From assembly GCA_017163975.1 (NCBI GenBank), contig JAFFSR010000244.1, positions 11,843,501 to 11,907,500 of the forward strand: a stretch of 64,000 bases of DNA, given 5' to 3'. The DNA comes from Anastatus disparis (Eukaryota > Arthropoda > Insecta > Hymenoptera > Eupelmidae). The position numbers and the translations under genes are program-made. The stretch's first letter is position 1. Each line of letters begins with the position of its first letter. Shown piece by piece: positions 19,098-30,827 of this stretch. Below the pieces are notes generated by a model that saw only the letters and a list, made by a program, of their open reading frames with translations, did no database searches and was not told the DNA's origin.

Positions 19098-22000
19098 GAT
19101 AAATATATAGGAAATGCAACGCAATTTCGTGAGATACCAAAAGGCTGGAGAGACCAAGAAAGCCAAGCTGACAAGACGAACATCGAATTTAATACGGTTT
19201 TCGATGACTTCAAGGATGCATTAATGGAAGAACCAGATCAAGAGGATGATATTAAATCCGGTCAGGCCACCAAGTGCCCTGAGATAACGATCAGGCTCGA
19301 AGAAATTCAGGTCAAAGCTTTGGTCGATACGGGAAGTCGTATCACTTGTATCTCACAGGAGTTCTATGAAAAGTATATCAAGATACTCAAGAATCAGCCT
19401 ACCTTGCCACTGGTGGGCATTCAAGCAACTGGGTTTACAGGAGAAAAATCTGTAAAGTTAAAAAAAGAATTTCGTGCGAGCATTACACTTGAAGATATTA
19501 CAAGAGAGACGAATTTTTTAGTCGTCCCAAACTTGATTCGTCCATGTATCTTAGGAATAGATACTCAGAGATCGATCAAAATGATAATAGACACTAGCCT
19601 TAGTGTAGTGCGGATTCCTGTAAATCAACGAGGATGCATGGAAATCCCATACAATAAAGTAGATGTGGATCTGGCGGATACTATTGAAATCAATTCAGTC
19701 ACTTCCGAATATCACGCAAATGAGTATATTGATTATACGATGCACGAGGAAGATGATGAAAAGAGGGAGACTCAACACCAGTTTGCGTCTAAAGTGATAG
19801 AAAAATTGGAATTAATACCTGATTTAACAGTAGAACAAAAGGACCAGCTAAAAAATTTAATTTTCGAGTTTCAAGAGATTTTCCGACCAGAACCCGGGAG
19901 GATCTGGTCATATGTATACAAGATAAATTTGATCGATGATGCACCTCATTACAGGAAAACATATCCAGTGCCGATTAATTTGAAGGATCAAGTTGCTGCT
20001 GAAGTTGATCGTATGTTGAAATACGATATCATTGAAAGGTCTAACAGTGATTTCATCAATCCAATAGTGCTGGTCAAGAAAAGCAACGGTTCACTTCGAC
20101 TATGTTTAGACGCTAGGGAATTAAGAAAACGTTCGAAGGATGACCATGATGGACCGGAAGCAATGGATGAAGTGTTGAAGAACTGTTGTAGATTATGTCC
20201 ACCATAGACTTAACTGCAAGTTTTTGGCAAGTTCCATTGCATCGAGAATCAAGGAAGTATACAGCTTTTATAAACAACGGAAAGACATACCAATACAAGG
20301 TAGTCCCATTTGGATTGAAGGTCAGCGGTTCAGCACTCACAAGAGCAACGGAGCCAATACTACGACCCATGAAGGATTTTGTGATGGATTTCGTGGACGA
20401 TTGGGTCTGTATGTCGAATTCATTTGATGAGCACCTGGATCATTTAAAAAGGATCTTTTCAGCAGCAAGGGATGCGAACCTAACATTTAATTTTGATAAG
20501 GTTAACTTGTTTCGAACTGAATTAAAATTTTTAGGTCATATCTTAACGACAAAAGGACTCACCATTGATCCAGATAAGGTGTCATCGATAGACGCTTTTA
20601 CCCCTCCAAGAACGGTAAAGCAATTGAAAGGTTTTCTGGGTTTGGTGAATTTTTGTGCCAAGTTTACACATGGATTGTCTTCTGAATCAATACCACTTCT
20701 GGAATTGACTCGAAAGGGTATAAAATGGCGCTGGAAAGACAGACACCAAGAAGCGTTTCAGAGGATCAAGGACTTATTTAAACGTGAAGTGATGCTGTAT
20801 CATCCCATCTGTAATAAACCTTTTATTCTATATACGGATGCAAGCTCTACAGCACTAGGAACTGCGCTATGTCAAGAGGACCAAGATTCAATTATGAGAC
20901 TTGTCAGCCTGACTAGCCGGACCTTAAAAGGAGCAGAACGAAATTACTTCACAACTGAGTTGGAGACATTAGCGATTCTATGGGCCTTAACTAAGTTCAG
21001 AACATATGTTCTGGGAACCAAGGTCGTTGTAAAAACCGACCATAAGGCATTGGAGTTTCTAATGACGTGTAAGTTCCTTAGTGGCCGATTAAAAAGATGG
21101 GCGTTGGCATTACAGGAATATGATTTGACTCTGGAATATATACCAGGGAAGAAGAACTGCCTGGTAGACGCTCTGAGTAGAATTTAAGGTCATAAGATGG
21201 ATGGGGAAGAGCTATCAATTGCCATTATTCTCGCAAAGAAGCCTTCCAAAGAAATCAACTACATGTTATGTAACCTCAGGAGGTAACTTAAGGATATTAT
21301 GGAAAATGTCAAGAAAGGCAAGTTAAAGTTACCATACATTATGTATCAAGATAAATTAATGAAGAAATGTAGTGAAAGATACAAATATGTATTAACTACT
21401 GAGGTAATTAATTTATTAATCAAGGAGGTCCATGAGTTGTATGGCCATATTGGGAGTTTAAAGTGTCTAAAAATGATACAAGAGAATTTTTACTTTCCGA
21501 AGTTAAAGAAGGTAGTTTAAAGAATTCTCAAAGAGTGTGACTCATGCCAAAGAAATAAGGTATACACTCATGGGACTGCTGCCCTCACTCAGCCGATTGT
21601 TCCAGAAGGAGTCGGAGATTTGGTGTCAATAGACTTCTATGGCCCTTTACCAATGTCAAGAGGAGGAGTCGAATATATCTTATCTGCGATGGATGTATTT
21701 TCGAAATACCTAGTCCTATACCCTATAAGGAAGGCTGATACAGGAACGACCATAAGGAAAATATTCGAGGAATACATTCCGACCTATGGAAAACCTAGTA
21801 GGATCCAATCGGACCATGGCACCCAGTTTACATCAGGAAAATGGATCAAGAAACTGGAAGAAGAAAACATACGTCCGATTTTTTCCGCGATCAGGCACCC
21901 GCAAAGTAATACGGTCGAAAGAACCAATAAAGAATTAGGTCGTTTTTTCCGTACGTTAGTAAGCAATCAACACAGTGCGTGGGCGAATTGGGTTAAATTT

Positions 22001-22270
22001 ATCCAGGATTGTATGAACGAGTCATTTCATGAAACTATCGAATACACCCCCGTGGAAATCCAGTTAGGTAAAAAACCGACGCGTTTTTGGGAAAAATGGA
22101 TCAAATGGGAGGATGAAAAACAGTTATCGCACCGTGAAAAATTAGCATTAGTCTTTAACCAGATAAAAACAAAAGGGTATAATCGCGCCGATAAATTGAA
22201 TAAGCGAACTAACTTAGTATCATATGGTGTTGGTGACTTAGTGTTGGTTATAGGCCAGTCAATCTACTGA
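19098..22270 (+). pseudogene. pol: Pol of element C (PR-RT-RNaseH-IN), frameshift and three stops
   Basis: A more distant Ty3/Gypsy-type Pol than those of elements A and B. Protease DTG lies in ALVDTGSR (about 19327). Reverse transcriptase spans roughly 19900-20560 with FVDD near 20392. RNase H is around 20830-21170 (YTDASS, TDHKA). The integrase HHCC finger is at about 21430-21560 and the DDE core at 21620-22000 (SIDFYGP, SDHGTQF, ERTNKELG). Breaks: a frame change near 20195, then in-frame TAA at 21185, 21284 and 21518. The frame ends at 22268-22270 in the integrase C-terminal domain, earlier than in element A, so the tail is truncated. An in-frame TAG also lies just upstream at 19095. Catalytic residues of each enzyme are still visible. 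Confidence 0.88.
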
Positions 22271-24546
22271 AAAAAAAGTCTTATTCTGCCAAAATTAGTA
22301 ACCAGCAACGACCTATGCGATCATTTAAAAGATAGTCCGTAGATGTTTACTTATATGTTTTGGACTAGCAACTATGATTTATTAATTAGTTATTAATAAA
22401 TTAGTGCAAAAAAACGCGTTTTTTTTTGGTTTTTTGTTAATAAAACGAAAACTATTTGACGAATCATTATGGTGTCAATGGGAAAGTTGTAGAAAATTAA
22501 ACTATCAACAAAACAAGAGGTCAAACGACCCGATCGGTTTATTAAAACCGAAAAAAATTCGGAAAAACCGGAAAATTTTTCATTTTTTTTTAGATTTATA
22601 ACTCTGTTGTTTATGAATATTAAGAGCTGAAATTTGGCACAGAAGTAGATAATTATATCTACTTTCAACATGCCAAAGGCAGATACTATCGGATAATTAA
22701 TTTCTGCGCAATTGCAATTTTTTTTTTTCGGTATTCTTCCCTTTTTTATATTACCGATTGAGAACGTCGTACATACATTTTTAAAACGGTTTTGAAAACT
22801 AGAAACAATATACTATTAAACGTATATTCTAAGTTTTCAATAAAATTGTGTAAAAAGGGTGAAATATGCACTCGAAAATCGACGTAAACGCTCGAGCGAG
22901 CGGTACACAGCAAAAAGTGGGGATGGAGAAAAAACGATATATATATAGATATACCGTTGCGCGGCGTCAAACGTTCAATTTTTTAACTGGCTTGTTTTGG
23001 CGATTTTCTTCCGAATCTACTACCAGCCATTGGCCAGCATCTTTTTCAACGAGGAATCACAATTCAATGTAAGTGAAGAGAGACGACTTCCGCTTGAGAT
23101 GGAGAGCACACGGAGACAAGATGCATGATACGAGCAGTAAAGTTTGTGTGCAGTTGAAGTGTCACGTGTAACTCTTTTCGTGTTGCAGTTATTTTTCTTC
23201 TCTCTCTCTCCGGTAGTGTAGTACAAGTGTAGTGGGTAAGGTGTGAAAAGAAAAAGGTTTTTTTTTTGTTGTTACTAACCCTAACAAGTGATAATATTAA
23301 CTCTAAGTAGGAGCATGACTAGGGGTGTCCCCGAAAGGCTCTGAGTGGGAATCGATCAATTTGATTGATTCCTGCGAATTGCACAAAAGGCTGATGGTCA
23401 GCGTAAAAGGGTATCCTCGAGACCGCCCTTTGCTGTGTGTTTTTTCGGTACTTGTACTGAAAGAGCGAATCGGTTGCCAAGACCAGGGATTAAGCCTAAT
23501 TTTTTTTGTTTCAGTTTTTTATTACAGGTCGTTGAAACAAAATCCGGGCAATTCGGAACTACCAAATTAATACTAATAACAAAATAGTCTATATTAGTGT
23601 AAAATTAAAATCACTAAGATTAATGAACATAAATAATTTAAATTTGGTTTGCAGTTTGATTAAAATATCAATTGGAATGTTTAAATTAAATTTAAATTAA
23701 TACGATAAAAATATTTTTTTTCTCTGTTATTTTTCTTTTTTCTCTTCGATTCTATGATTATAAAATCTACACATTTTATTTAGTTTTGAACTTTCATTTA
23801 AAGAATTCTTCTGAGTATTGTAATATGTAAAGGTAGTAGGTAATAAACGAGTAATGACTAAAAGATGCCTTATGGCCACGCTCAATAAAAAATTACGTAT
23901 TGTTTATTTCTGAGACCTGACTTTCCAAAAAACATTTCCTGTGAGTTCAAAGAAAAAATATATAACTAAATAAATATACATAAATGTTCTAAATGCATGC
24001 AAATAAATGTTTGCTCGTCAAAAAGAATTAATGTGTTTTTGTGCAACATCAAAGAAGAATCCACCTTGACATCATTGGAGAAGAAGGCAAGATTGCTGCA
24101 GTTATATTTCTTCTCGAATCAAATCGAGTTTCGTTAATAAAAGGAAAACTCTAAAGATTAATATAAATTAACGTTCATTCTGTATTCAAGATTAAACAGT
24201 AAAATCGGTTAAATTCAATATATTAAATATATAAATTTTCCTTTTGATAAAACATTAGATTCTCAAAATTATAAATCACAATCTTGCTTCTCAAAAATAG
24301 TAGATTTATGACGTTGCAAATTTGTATTGCGATAATTGCAAGAATGTATTCTAACTTTTGTAATTGCGTAAATGCGAAATAAGTATTCTTTTATTTTTGT
24401 AAAACAAGGCATAATTGATAGCTAACAAGCTGTGTTAAATAAAAAATGTATAATTAATGATAAAAATGTAACAAATAAACAATAATCAACGTTACAAATG
24501 TAAAAAAAAAAATGTAAATTCATGCATTATCGATGCTAATAAGATC
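22271..24546. other. Gene-less stretch after Pol of element C
   Basis: AT-rich. A block at about 23280-23527 is like the other hairpin blocks: a 12-bp stem with a very short loop at 23348-23372, an AAAGGG/CCCTTT pair near 23408-23433, a T-rich run and CAG at 23525-23527. Around 24045-24150 a frame of about 35 codons is open but not recognisable. No third ORF like that of elements A and B was found. The rest shows nothing I can name. Confidence 0.4.
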
Positions 24547-24634
24547 AATGATGTCATTTTATAATTTTATAGTAAATGTAAAAACATAAATTATGTAAAA
24601 TTAATAAAAATAAAATGGACATCATTTAGGGGGG
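24547..24634 (+). promoter_or_regulatory. Hairpin plus G6 polypurine tract, probably of element C
   Basis: The left arm at 24547-24568 (AATGATGTC core) and the right arm at 24606-24626 are inverted copies with a few mismatches. Two bases later comes G6 (24629-24634), followed after three bases by TGTATAGG, a plausible LTR start. Confidence 0.55.
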
Positions 24635-24637
24635 AGC

Positions 24638-24989
24638 TGTATAGGCAAAGCATCGATGGTTCATATGTAAAACCATTAACTAGCATCCTGCGCAAGCGTT
24701 AACTGTAGCTTACTTGCGAATCGTTGAAAGTGTATAGCCACGTTCAGTGGTGTACCGTCTCTTGACTGATACACAGCGTGCTAGCAATTGTTGGCGAATA
24801 AAGTATAATTAAGTACTTATTATTTGACTTGTTTGTTTTAGATCCTTCTCTTAATCCTTCCTGGGTAATTTTACATATCTTGAAGTCAGATATCATCTAC
24901 TAATTGATTATTATTGGGATAGCGTTGGGACACGCTTTTATCACCTTTACCTTTATCTAACTTAAAACACACACTACCACAACGCTACA
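24638..24989 (+). repeat. Putative 3' LTR of element C
   Basis: Starts TGTATAGG immediately after the polypurine tract and contains an AATAAA near 24800. Possible end at CTACA (24989). There is no second copy in the window, so the end is uncertain and it could be a solo LTR. Confidence 0.4.
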
Positions 24990-25447
24990 CGTAGTAGCGG
25001 CCATTTATATTCAATAAATTCAACTTAACCTTATTTTTGTTGCAATTATTTTGACATTCCTTTCAGAACACGTTCCTGAGTTGTAGTCCAGAATTATCCG
25101 TATTTAACTCTAACTAGAATAACTATTTGGGCTTAACCAAGCCTAGTAAAACTATAAGTACTACATGTATACGTATTTAGATTCTCATTGATTAAAATTT
25201 TAAAGGAATAATTGAATTTTTTAAAATCAAACTGATAAACCTTTTTAATAATGAGACGTTCTTGCACATAAACTTTACATGAAAATTTAATAAAAGAAAT
25301 AAAATCAGTCTTAAAGAAAATTTTAAAATAATATTGTACAATTTAATAATTAATTAATTCATTTGACAAATAAGACATAATTATCTTCAATAAAATCTTC
25401 AAAATATCAACTTCTGTTCTGTAATATATAATATGCTTATTAATATT
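24990..25447. other. Intergenic; start of segmental duplication copy 1
   Basis: No gene. From about 25150 the sequence matches 38586 onward, so the duplicated segment begins here. The last bases before 25448 are the flank of the large palindrome. Confidence 0.5.
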
Positions 25448-27526
25448 ATAGTCTGGGCGTCCAGAGGGTTTCGTATGAACTTAGAGGTCCCACCAAGCAA
25501 GCAGGTGATTTATATGTATTTTGAGCCGCTAAATCCGAATTTGCAACTTGCTTTTCGCGCAAGTAGTCGAGTAATTTGTTATAAACGAATTAATTGTTTA
25601 AATTACTATAGTTCATGAACTACAATAGATGCAGTAATTTTCTCTGCAAAAACTTGTTCTTTATTAAAAAAAAACAAAAAAATCGTATTTGTTGCGTTTT
25701 GATTCGATAATTAGAACCAGAGATATGGCAAATATATTGCAAAAAAACATAGAGACGTAGCACTAGCACGGAACGCCCTGGTAAAAAACCTTATAACTCG
25801 ACTACTAATTGATATTTTTTGAAGTTCAACATGTGTTTGAAAAATGACAGAGTCTCAGCTTTAATGATAAATTGTTATATATTACTTTCAAATGTTGATA
25901 AATAAGCTAGAATGATTTGAGGCAGAAAAAATTTTCAATTTTTCAGAATTGTGTTTGTTTATAACGAAATAATATAGGTTAGCGAACAAAATATTTCTAT
26001 ATTTTTTATATAGAATGATAGGAAATTTGATCTAATTTAAGAATCTGTCCAGTTTTTCAAATTCAAGTAAGTAGAACCTGAGATATCGCAAATTAAAGCT
26101 GTAGCGCCAACTCCTTGCAATACGACATATGTGTGCAATATAGCGATCGCTTTCCTTATTAAAAATTCTTTTATTATAAGGTAAGTAATCTCATCCTTTT
26201 CTAATAAAATCACTTTTGACTCGACTCTATTTTATATACTTTGTCATAATATTAATGATGTATAATCTTCGAGTATATACTACTGGAGGAAGCCTCCCAG
26301 CTATTAACTACGGTACAAGGCGAAGAGAGAAAAAGCCTCTATTTTGGTACGTGCTATCTCTCTCTCACTTTCTTAGTGGGAACCAGAAGCAGCCAATCAA
26401 ATCAGACGAGAGAGAGACAGCACGTACCAAATAGAGGCTTTCTCTCTCTTCGCCTTGTAACGCTTTCTGCCATTCGGAGGCTTCCTCCAGTAGTATATGC
26501 TCGAAGTGTATAATACATTTAAATGAAGTAGATTTAGGGTTTTAAATAATCATTGATTTTTCTACTATAATAGTAAACAATTTACTCAACTTATGGAGTA
26601 TTTTTACATTTGTTTATTTTTTTGCAATTGCAAAAAAAAAACAACAATCTATTTTATTCAAAAAATTTTTTTTAACCTTCCGATTTATTAGAGTCATCTA
26701 TTTTTAGCTGAATCCTTTTTTATTACATTTTTATTTAATTTCCTAATACAGAGTTAAAATTAATTGTATTACAAAAAAATGAAATTACTTACCTTATAAT
26801 AAAAGAATTTTTAATAAGGAAAGCGATCGCCATATTGCACACATATGTCGTATTGCAAGGAGTTGGTTCTGCAGCTTAAATTTGCGATATCTCAGGTTCT
26901 ACTTACTTAAATTTGAAAAACCGGACAGATTCTTAAACTAGATCAAATTTCTTATCATTCTTTATAAAAAATATAGAAATATTTTGTTCGCTAACCTATA
27001 TCATTTCGTTATAAACAAACAAGATTCTGAAAAATTGAAAATTTTTTCTGCTTCAAATCATTTTAGCATATTTATTAACACTTGAAAGTAATATATAACA
27101 ATTTATTATTAAAGCTGAGACTCTGACATTTTTCAAACACATGTTGAACTTCAAAAAATATTAATTAGTAGTCGAGTTATAAGGTTTTTTACCAGGGCGT
27201 TCCGCGCTAGCGCTACGTCTCTATGTTTTTTTGCAATATATTTGCCATATCTCTGGTTCTAATCATCGAATTGACATGCAACAGAAACGATTTTTTTTGT
27301 TTTTTTTTATTAAAGAACAAGTTTTTGCAGAGAAAATCACTGCATCCATTGTAGTTCATAAACTATAGCCATTTAAACAATCAATTTGTTTATAACAAAT
27401 TACTCGACCACTTGCGCGAAAAGCAAGTTGCAAATTCGGATTCAGCAGCTCAAAATACATATAAATCACCTACTTGCTTGGTGGGACCTCTAACTTCATA
27501 CGAAACCCTCTGGGCGCCTAGACTAT
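25448..27526. mobile_element. 2.1-kb palindromic (foldback/MITE-like) element
   Basis: The left arm at 25448-26194 and right arm at 26779-27526 are inverted copies about 750 bp long, with only scattered mismatches. The termini are ATAGTCT[GA]GGCG. TTA flanks both ends if the repeat is taken to start at TAGTCT, suggesting a 3-bp target duplication. Copy 2 of the duplication (near 38868) lacks the element, which confirms insertion. The middle holds a second, nested palindrome. No transposase ORF. Confidence 0.85.
26267..26506. mobile_element. Nested 240-bp palindromic MITE with 8-bp target duplication
   Basis: The ends, 26267-26297 and 26476-26506, are 31-bp inverted copies with one mismatch. 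Exact TGTATAAT copies flank it at 26259-26266 and 26507-26514. An 8-bp duplication is usual for hAT, P or Merlin-like elements; the family is not settled. It sits in the centre of the larger palindrome. Confidence 0.85.
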
Positions 27527-27585
27527 TACGTATAGTGTGATATTTAAGTTCATTTTAAAAAATTGATTAATTTGGATGCCACGTA

Positions 27586-28517
27586 CAGTACCCTGCAAAA
27601 ATTTTTTAAGAAAGGTAATTCTTTAAATAAAAATATCTCCGGTCCTATTGGTCGTAGAATAAAAAACAAAAAAGGAAATTAAAGTAGAGATCAAATACTA
27701 ACTTTTTATAGATCACATTTTTTAAAGTTGTTTTTTCTAATTTTTATACCGTTTTAAAAATTTTGAAAATTTTCGAAATTTTAAAATTTTGTTCAATTGT
27801 ATCTTTTTAAAAAATGAAGCTATCTAAAAAATTCAAACGAAAATTGAAAGATATCGACAAAATATAAAAGTTTTCACTAAAGATTATTTTTTTCTAGGAT
27901 GACTTTTAAAAAAGTTAGATGTGATTGAATATTACCGTTTAGTAATTAATAATGTTTAATTTTCTTTATAATTTAACATTTTTTTTCTAGTCAACAAATA
28001 AATTACATTAATTTCTATATTTGTATAATACCTAATGTTAATAACAAACTTTAAAATAAGTGAATTTTTTTATAAAATTGTTAATTTGCGTTCTATTATA
28101 AATTATATAAAAAATGTTAAGAGTTGTTTAATAAATTAATTTTACTATGTCTATGTTCAATCACGTCTAATTTTTTAAAAAGTTATCCCAGCAAAAAATA
28201 ACCTTTGTGAAAACTTTTAGATTTCGTCGATATCTTTCAATTTTCGTTTGAATTTTTTACATAGTTTCATTTTTTAAAAAGATACAAGCGATTGAACAAA
28301 ATTTTAAAATTTCGAAAATTTTCAAAATTTTCAAAACAGTATAAAAATTAGAAAAAACGACTTAAAAAGATTTTGTGATCCATAAAAAGTTAGTATTTGA
28401 TCTCTACTTTAATTTCCTTTTTTGTTTTTTATTCTACGACCAATGAGACCGGAGATATATTTATTTAAAGAATTACCTTTCTTAAAAAAATTTTCCGAAA
28501 ACTTTTGCAGGGTACTG
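27586..28517. mobile_element. 932-bp inverted-repeat element with TA target site (Tc1/mariner-like MITE)
   Basis: The ends are CAGTACCCTGCAAAA and its complement, flanked by TA on both sides (27584-27585, 28518-28519). The arms pair over roughly 340 bp each. No ORF for a transposase. Copy 2 has an unoccupied site near 38925. Assignment to Tc1/mariner rests only on the TA duplication. Confidence 0.82.
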
Positions 28518-28667
28518 TATTTTCTAAATATATAAATTGCTCTGCTTTTTATTTTCACAATAATACTTGATCATAATATAAAATGAATGTAATGTACGAT
28601 TATTCAAAATCATTATTTTAGAATGATGAACTAATAATTAAAACTAAAATTATTTAATGTAGCTATT

Positions 28668-29042
28668 TTTTTTTTTTTTTTTTTTTTTTTTTGTTTAAAA
28701 AAAGATTAATATATAAAGGATATTGTCCTCTATATGATTAACCTTTTATATATGGTGAAGTCGAGGAAGTCCCCCGCCCGGCATCTGTTTAACACATTAC
28801 ATCAGGCTAGGACTGTCAGACCCACCATACCGAAAACTTTGACTACCGATGGATGGTCAGCCACTTTTGTAACCAACAATCAACCGATACTCAATGAGGT
28901 CGGATTTTTTAAAGAGTCGCGATATAAATGGCACATACACTTATTTTCTTTCGAAAAAAAAGTTAGAGGACCTGGCCAGGATTCGAACCCATGCCCTCCG
29001 CGTTGAAGGCAAGAGCTCTATCCATTACGCCACCGCGCTCTC
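28668..29042 (-). mobile_element. tRNA-derived SINE with 15-bp target duplications
   Basis: On the minus strand the right end is a tRNA-like head with an A box (TGGCGTAATGGATAGAG) and a B box (GGTTCGAATCC), resembling a tRNA-Arg-type gene. The left end is a T-run (28668-28692), the complement of the poly-A tail. TTTAATGTAGCTATT flanks it at 28653-28667 and 29043-29057. Copy 2 (39051-39070) has a single copy of this sequence and no SINE. Confidence 0.88.
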
Positions 29043-29057
29043 TTTAATGTAGCTATT

Positions 29058-29645
29058 GGAATTCATACGTAAAACATTATAGAAATTTGAAGTTATACCT
29101 GTTTTTCAATTTTTTTTCAATTTGAGCTTTGGCTTCTTTCTAATTGATAATACAGCAATTGCTGTATATTGATATAAAATGAACAAACTATATGAAATCT
29201 ATGGATTTTTTGAATAAAGCATCACTTGAGAATTTTATTAACTTTGCATAATTGATACGTACATAAAGAAATAAAAGTTAATATTTTCTCAAAAAAAATT
29301 ATAATTATGTCTAATAAAAATTTGTAAATACAAACATAATAGTTTGATAGTTTTTAATCAAATGATTGTAATAAAGGTGCGCATAACATTCTTTATATAA
29401 TTTTAACTATTTAAATTCTCTTGAAGTACTATTAAAATCATAACAACTGTGAAAATAATTGTTATCATCCTTATATATGTCTACTTTATCTACGAGAGAT
29501 AGACTTGGAAAAGATGACTAATAAGATTACACAGTAGTAGGTAGGTAAAGAATGCGTGAGCAATGCTATGTCAACGATTAATTAGTTTATCTTTCGCCTT
29601 GGCAGTGAAAGTTATACATCCAGTTTCATCGACTGTTACTATATA
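29058..29645. other. Upstream region of EcKinase-like gene 1
   Basis: AT-rich non-coding sequence that matches 39065-39804 apart from the MITE at 39559. The last 80 bp before the start codon are conserved in both copies, including a TACTATATA stretch right before the ATG. Confidence 0.5.
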
Positions 29646-30827
29646 ATGTTACAAACAAAAGCTTGTCTTACAAAGCAAGAAGTTACTATAATTACGCAAC
29701 GTCTTTATGACTCTAAAAATATAAAAGTTATTAATATTAATTTAAAACCATTTTCTAACGAAACACTAGGTTATTTAGGGACTCATGAATTATTAACTGT
29801 TGAAGCATGCGAAAAAAACAAAAACGAAATAAAAATTCTTACATTTTTCGTGAAATCATGTGCACAGACTGGCAACTCTTTTGAAAAAATGATATTTGCT
29901 GAAGAGGTAAAGTTCTTCAAAGATTTAATGCCTAGGATGTTAAAAATTAGTGATATCGAAGCATGGACAGCTAAGTGTTATTTAGCAAAAGATGATCTTT
30001 TAGTTTTAGAAGATTTACGAAACCAAGGATTTATGCTAAGCGATAATATAAATGAGAATCAATTAAAATCGACAATGATTTCTGTAGCTCGTTTTCACGC
30101 TTCATCTATTATATTGGAGAATCAATTGAAAAAACCTTTAAATCAAATTTATCCAAATAACTTTAAACCAAAATCATATGTTAACGATGGAAGTTTAAAC
30201 TGGTTATGGATTCTCAGAGGCATTGAAGTCGTTGAAGCTATCGCAAATAAAATTGGTTTAAATGCTAAAAATATTATGTCAGCTTATATGTTGACTGTAA
30301 AAAAATTAAAAGTAGTGAAAGAACAAAAAAATGTTCTGTGCCATAATGATCTTTGGTTTAATAACTTGATGTTTAGTGAAGATGGAAACAAATGTAAGCT
30401 TATTGATTTTCAAATGGTAGTTTATAGATTTTATATTTTTGATTTAGTTCAACTGCTTCACTTACTTACTTCTAAAGTTATTAGGAAAAAATTAGAAAAC
30501 AAACTTATTAAATTGTATCATTCAACGTTGTCAAATATTCTTATAAATCACGAATTTAACAAAGAAATTTTAAGTTTAGAGGAAGTAATCAGAGATTATG
30601 ACGAAAACAGAGTCTATGGATTAGTTTCGGCTGCACAGTATTTTCCTATTACGCTCTTGAATAAAGAAGAAGTTAAAAATTATACTAGTGATATGAAAAA
30701 ATTTGAAGAGTATACCTACAAAAATCGCAAAGATTTTGTTCTTGACGTCATGGAAAAAGATGAAATTTATAAAAAAAGATTAGAAGAGACTGTAAGAGAA
30801 CTAATTGACTATATAGAGCAATCATAA
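29646..30827 (+). CDS. EcKinase/CHK-like kinase, paralog 1 (393 aa)
   Basis: A small-molecule kinase of the CHK/EcKinase (DUF1679-type) family, which in insects includes ecdysteroid 22-kinase and is linked to hormone storage and detoxification. Visible motifs: a GYLGTHELLTV segment (42-52); K70 in FFVKS, likely the ATP-contacting lysine; the catalytic HNDLWFNN at 233-240 (D235, N240); and IDFQ at 253-256 (metal-binding D254). The length is usual for the family. No signal peptide, so it is probably cytosolic. The single exon starts at the ATG conserved with paralog 2. It differs from paralog 2 at about 34 of 391 residues by eye count, and all catalytic residues are kept in both. The substrate cannot be told from sequence. 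Confidence 0.88.
   Translation: MLQTKACLTKQEVTIITQRLYDSKNIKVININLKPFSNETLGYLGTHELLTVEACEKNKNEIKILTFFVKSCAQTGNSFEKMIFAEEVKFFKDLMPRMLKISDIEAWTAKCYLAKDDLLVLEDLRNQGFMLSDNINENQLKSTMISVARFHASSIILENQLKKPLNQIYPNNFKPKSYVNDGSLNWLWILRGIEVVEAIANKIGLNAKNIMSAYMLTVKKLKVVKEQKNVLCHNDLWFNNLMFSEDGNKCKLIDFQMVVYRFYIFDLVQLLHLLTSKVIRKKLENKLIKLYHSTLSNILINHEFNKEILSLEEVIRDYDENRVYGLVSAAQYFPITLLNKEEVKNYTSDMKKFEEYTYKNRKDFVLDVMEKDEIYKKRLEETVRELIDYIEQS

Noticed and set aside
22860..23100. Promoter and first exon of a host gene
   Set aside because: TATATATATA and a GTAAGT-like donor are present, but no coding exon follows and the region sits within retrotransposon debris.
28734..29006. 90-codon ORF on the plus strand
   Set aside because: It lies antisense across the SINE, including its tRNA-like head.
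28965..29042. Functional tRNA gene on the minus strand
   Set aside because: A and B boxes are present, but the sequence continues into a SINE body with a poly-A tail and target duplications, and the arms pair imperfectly.
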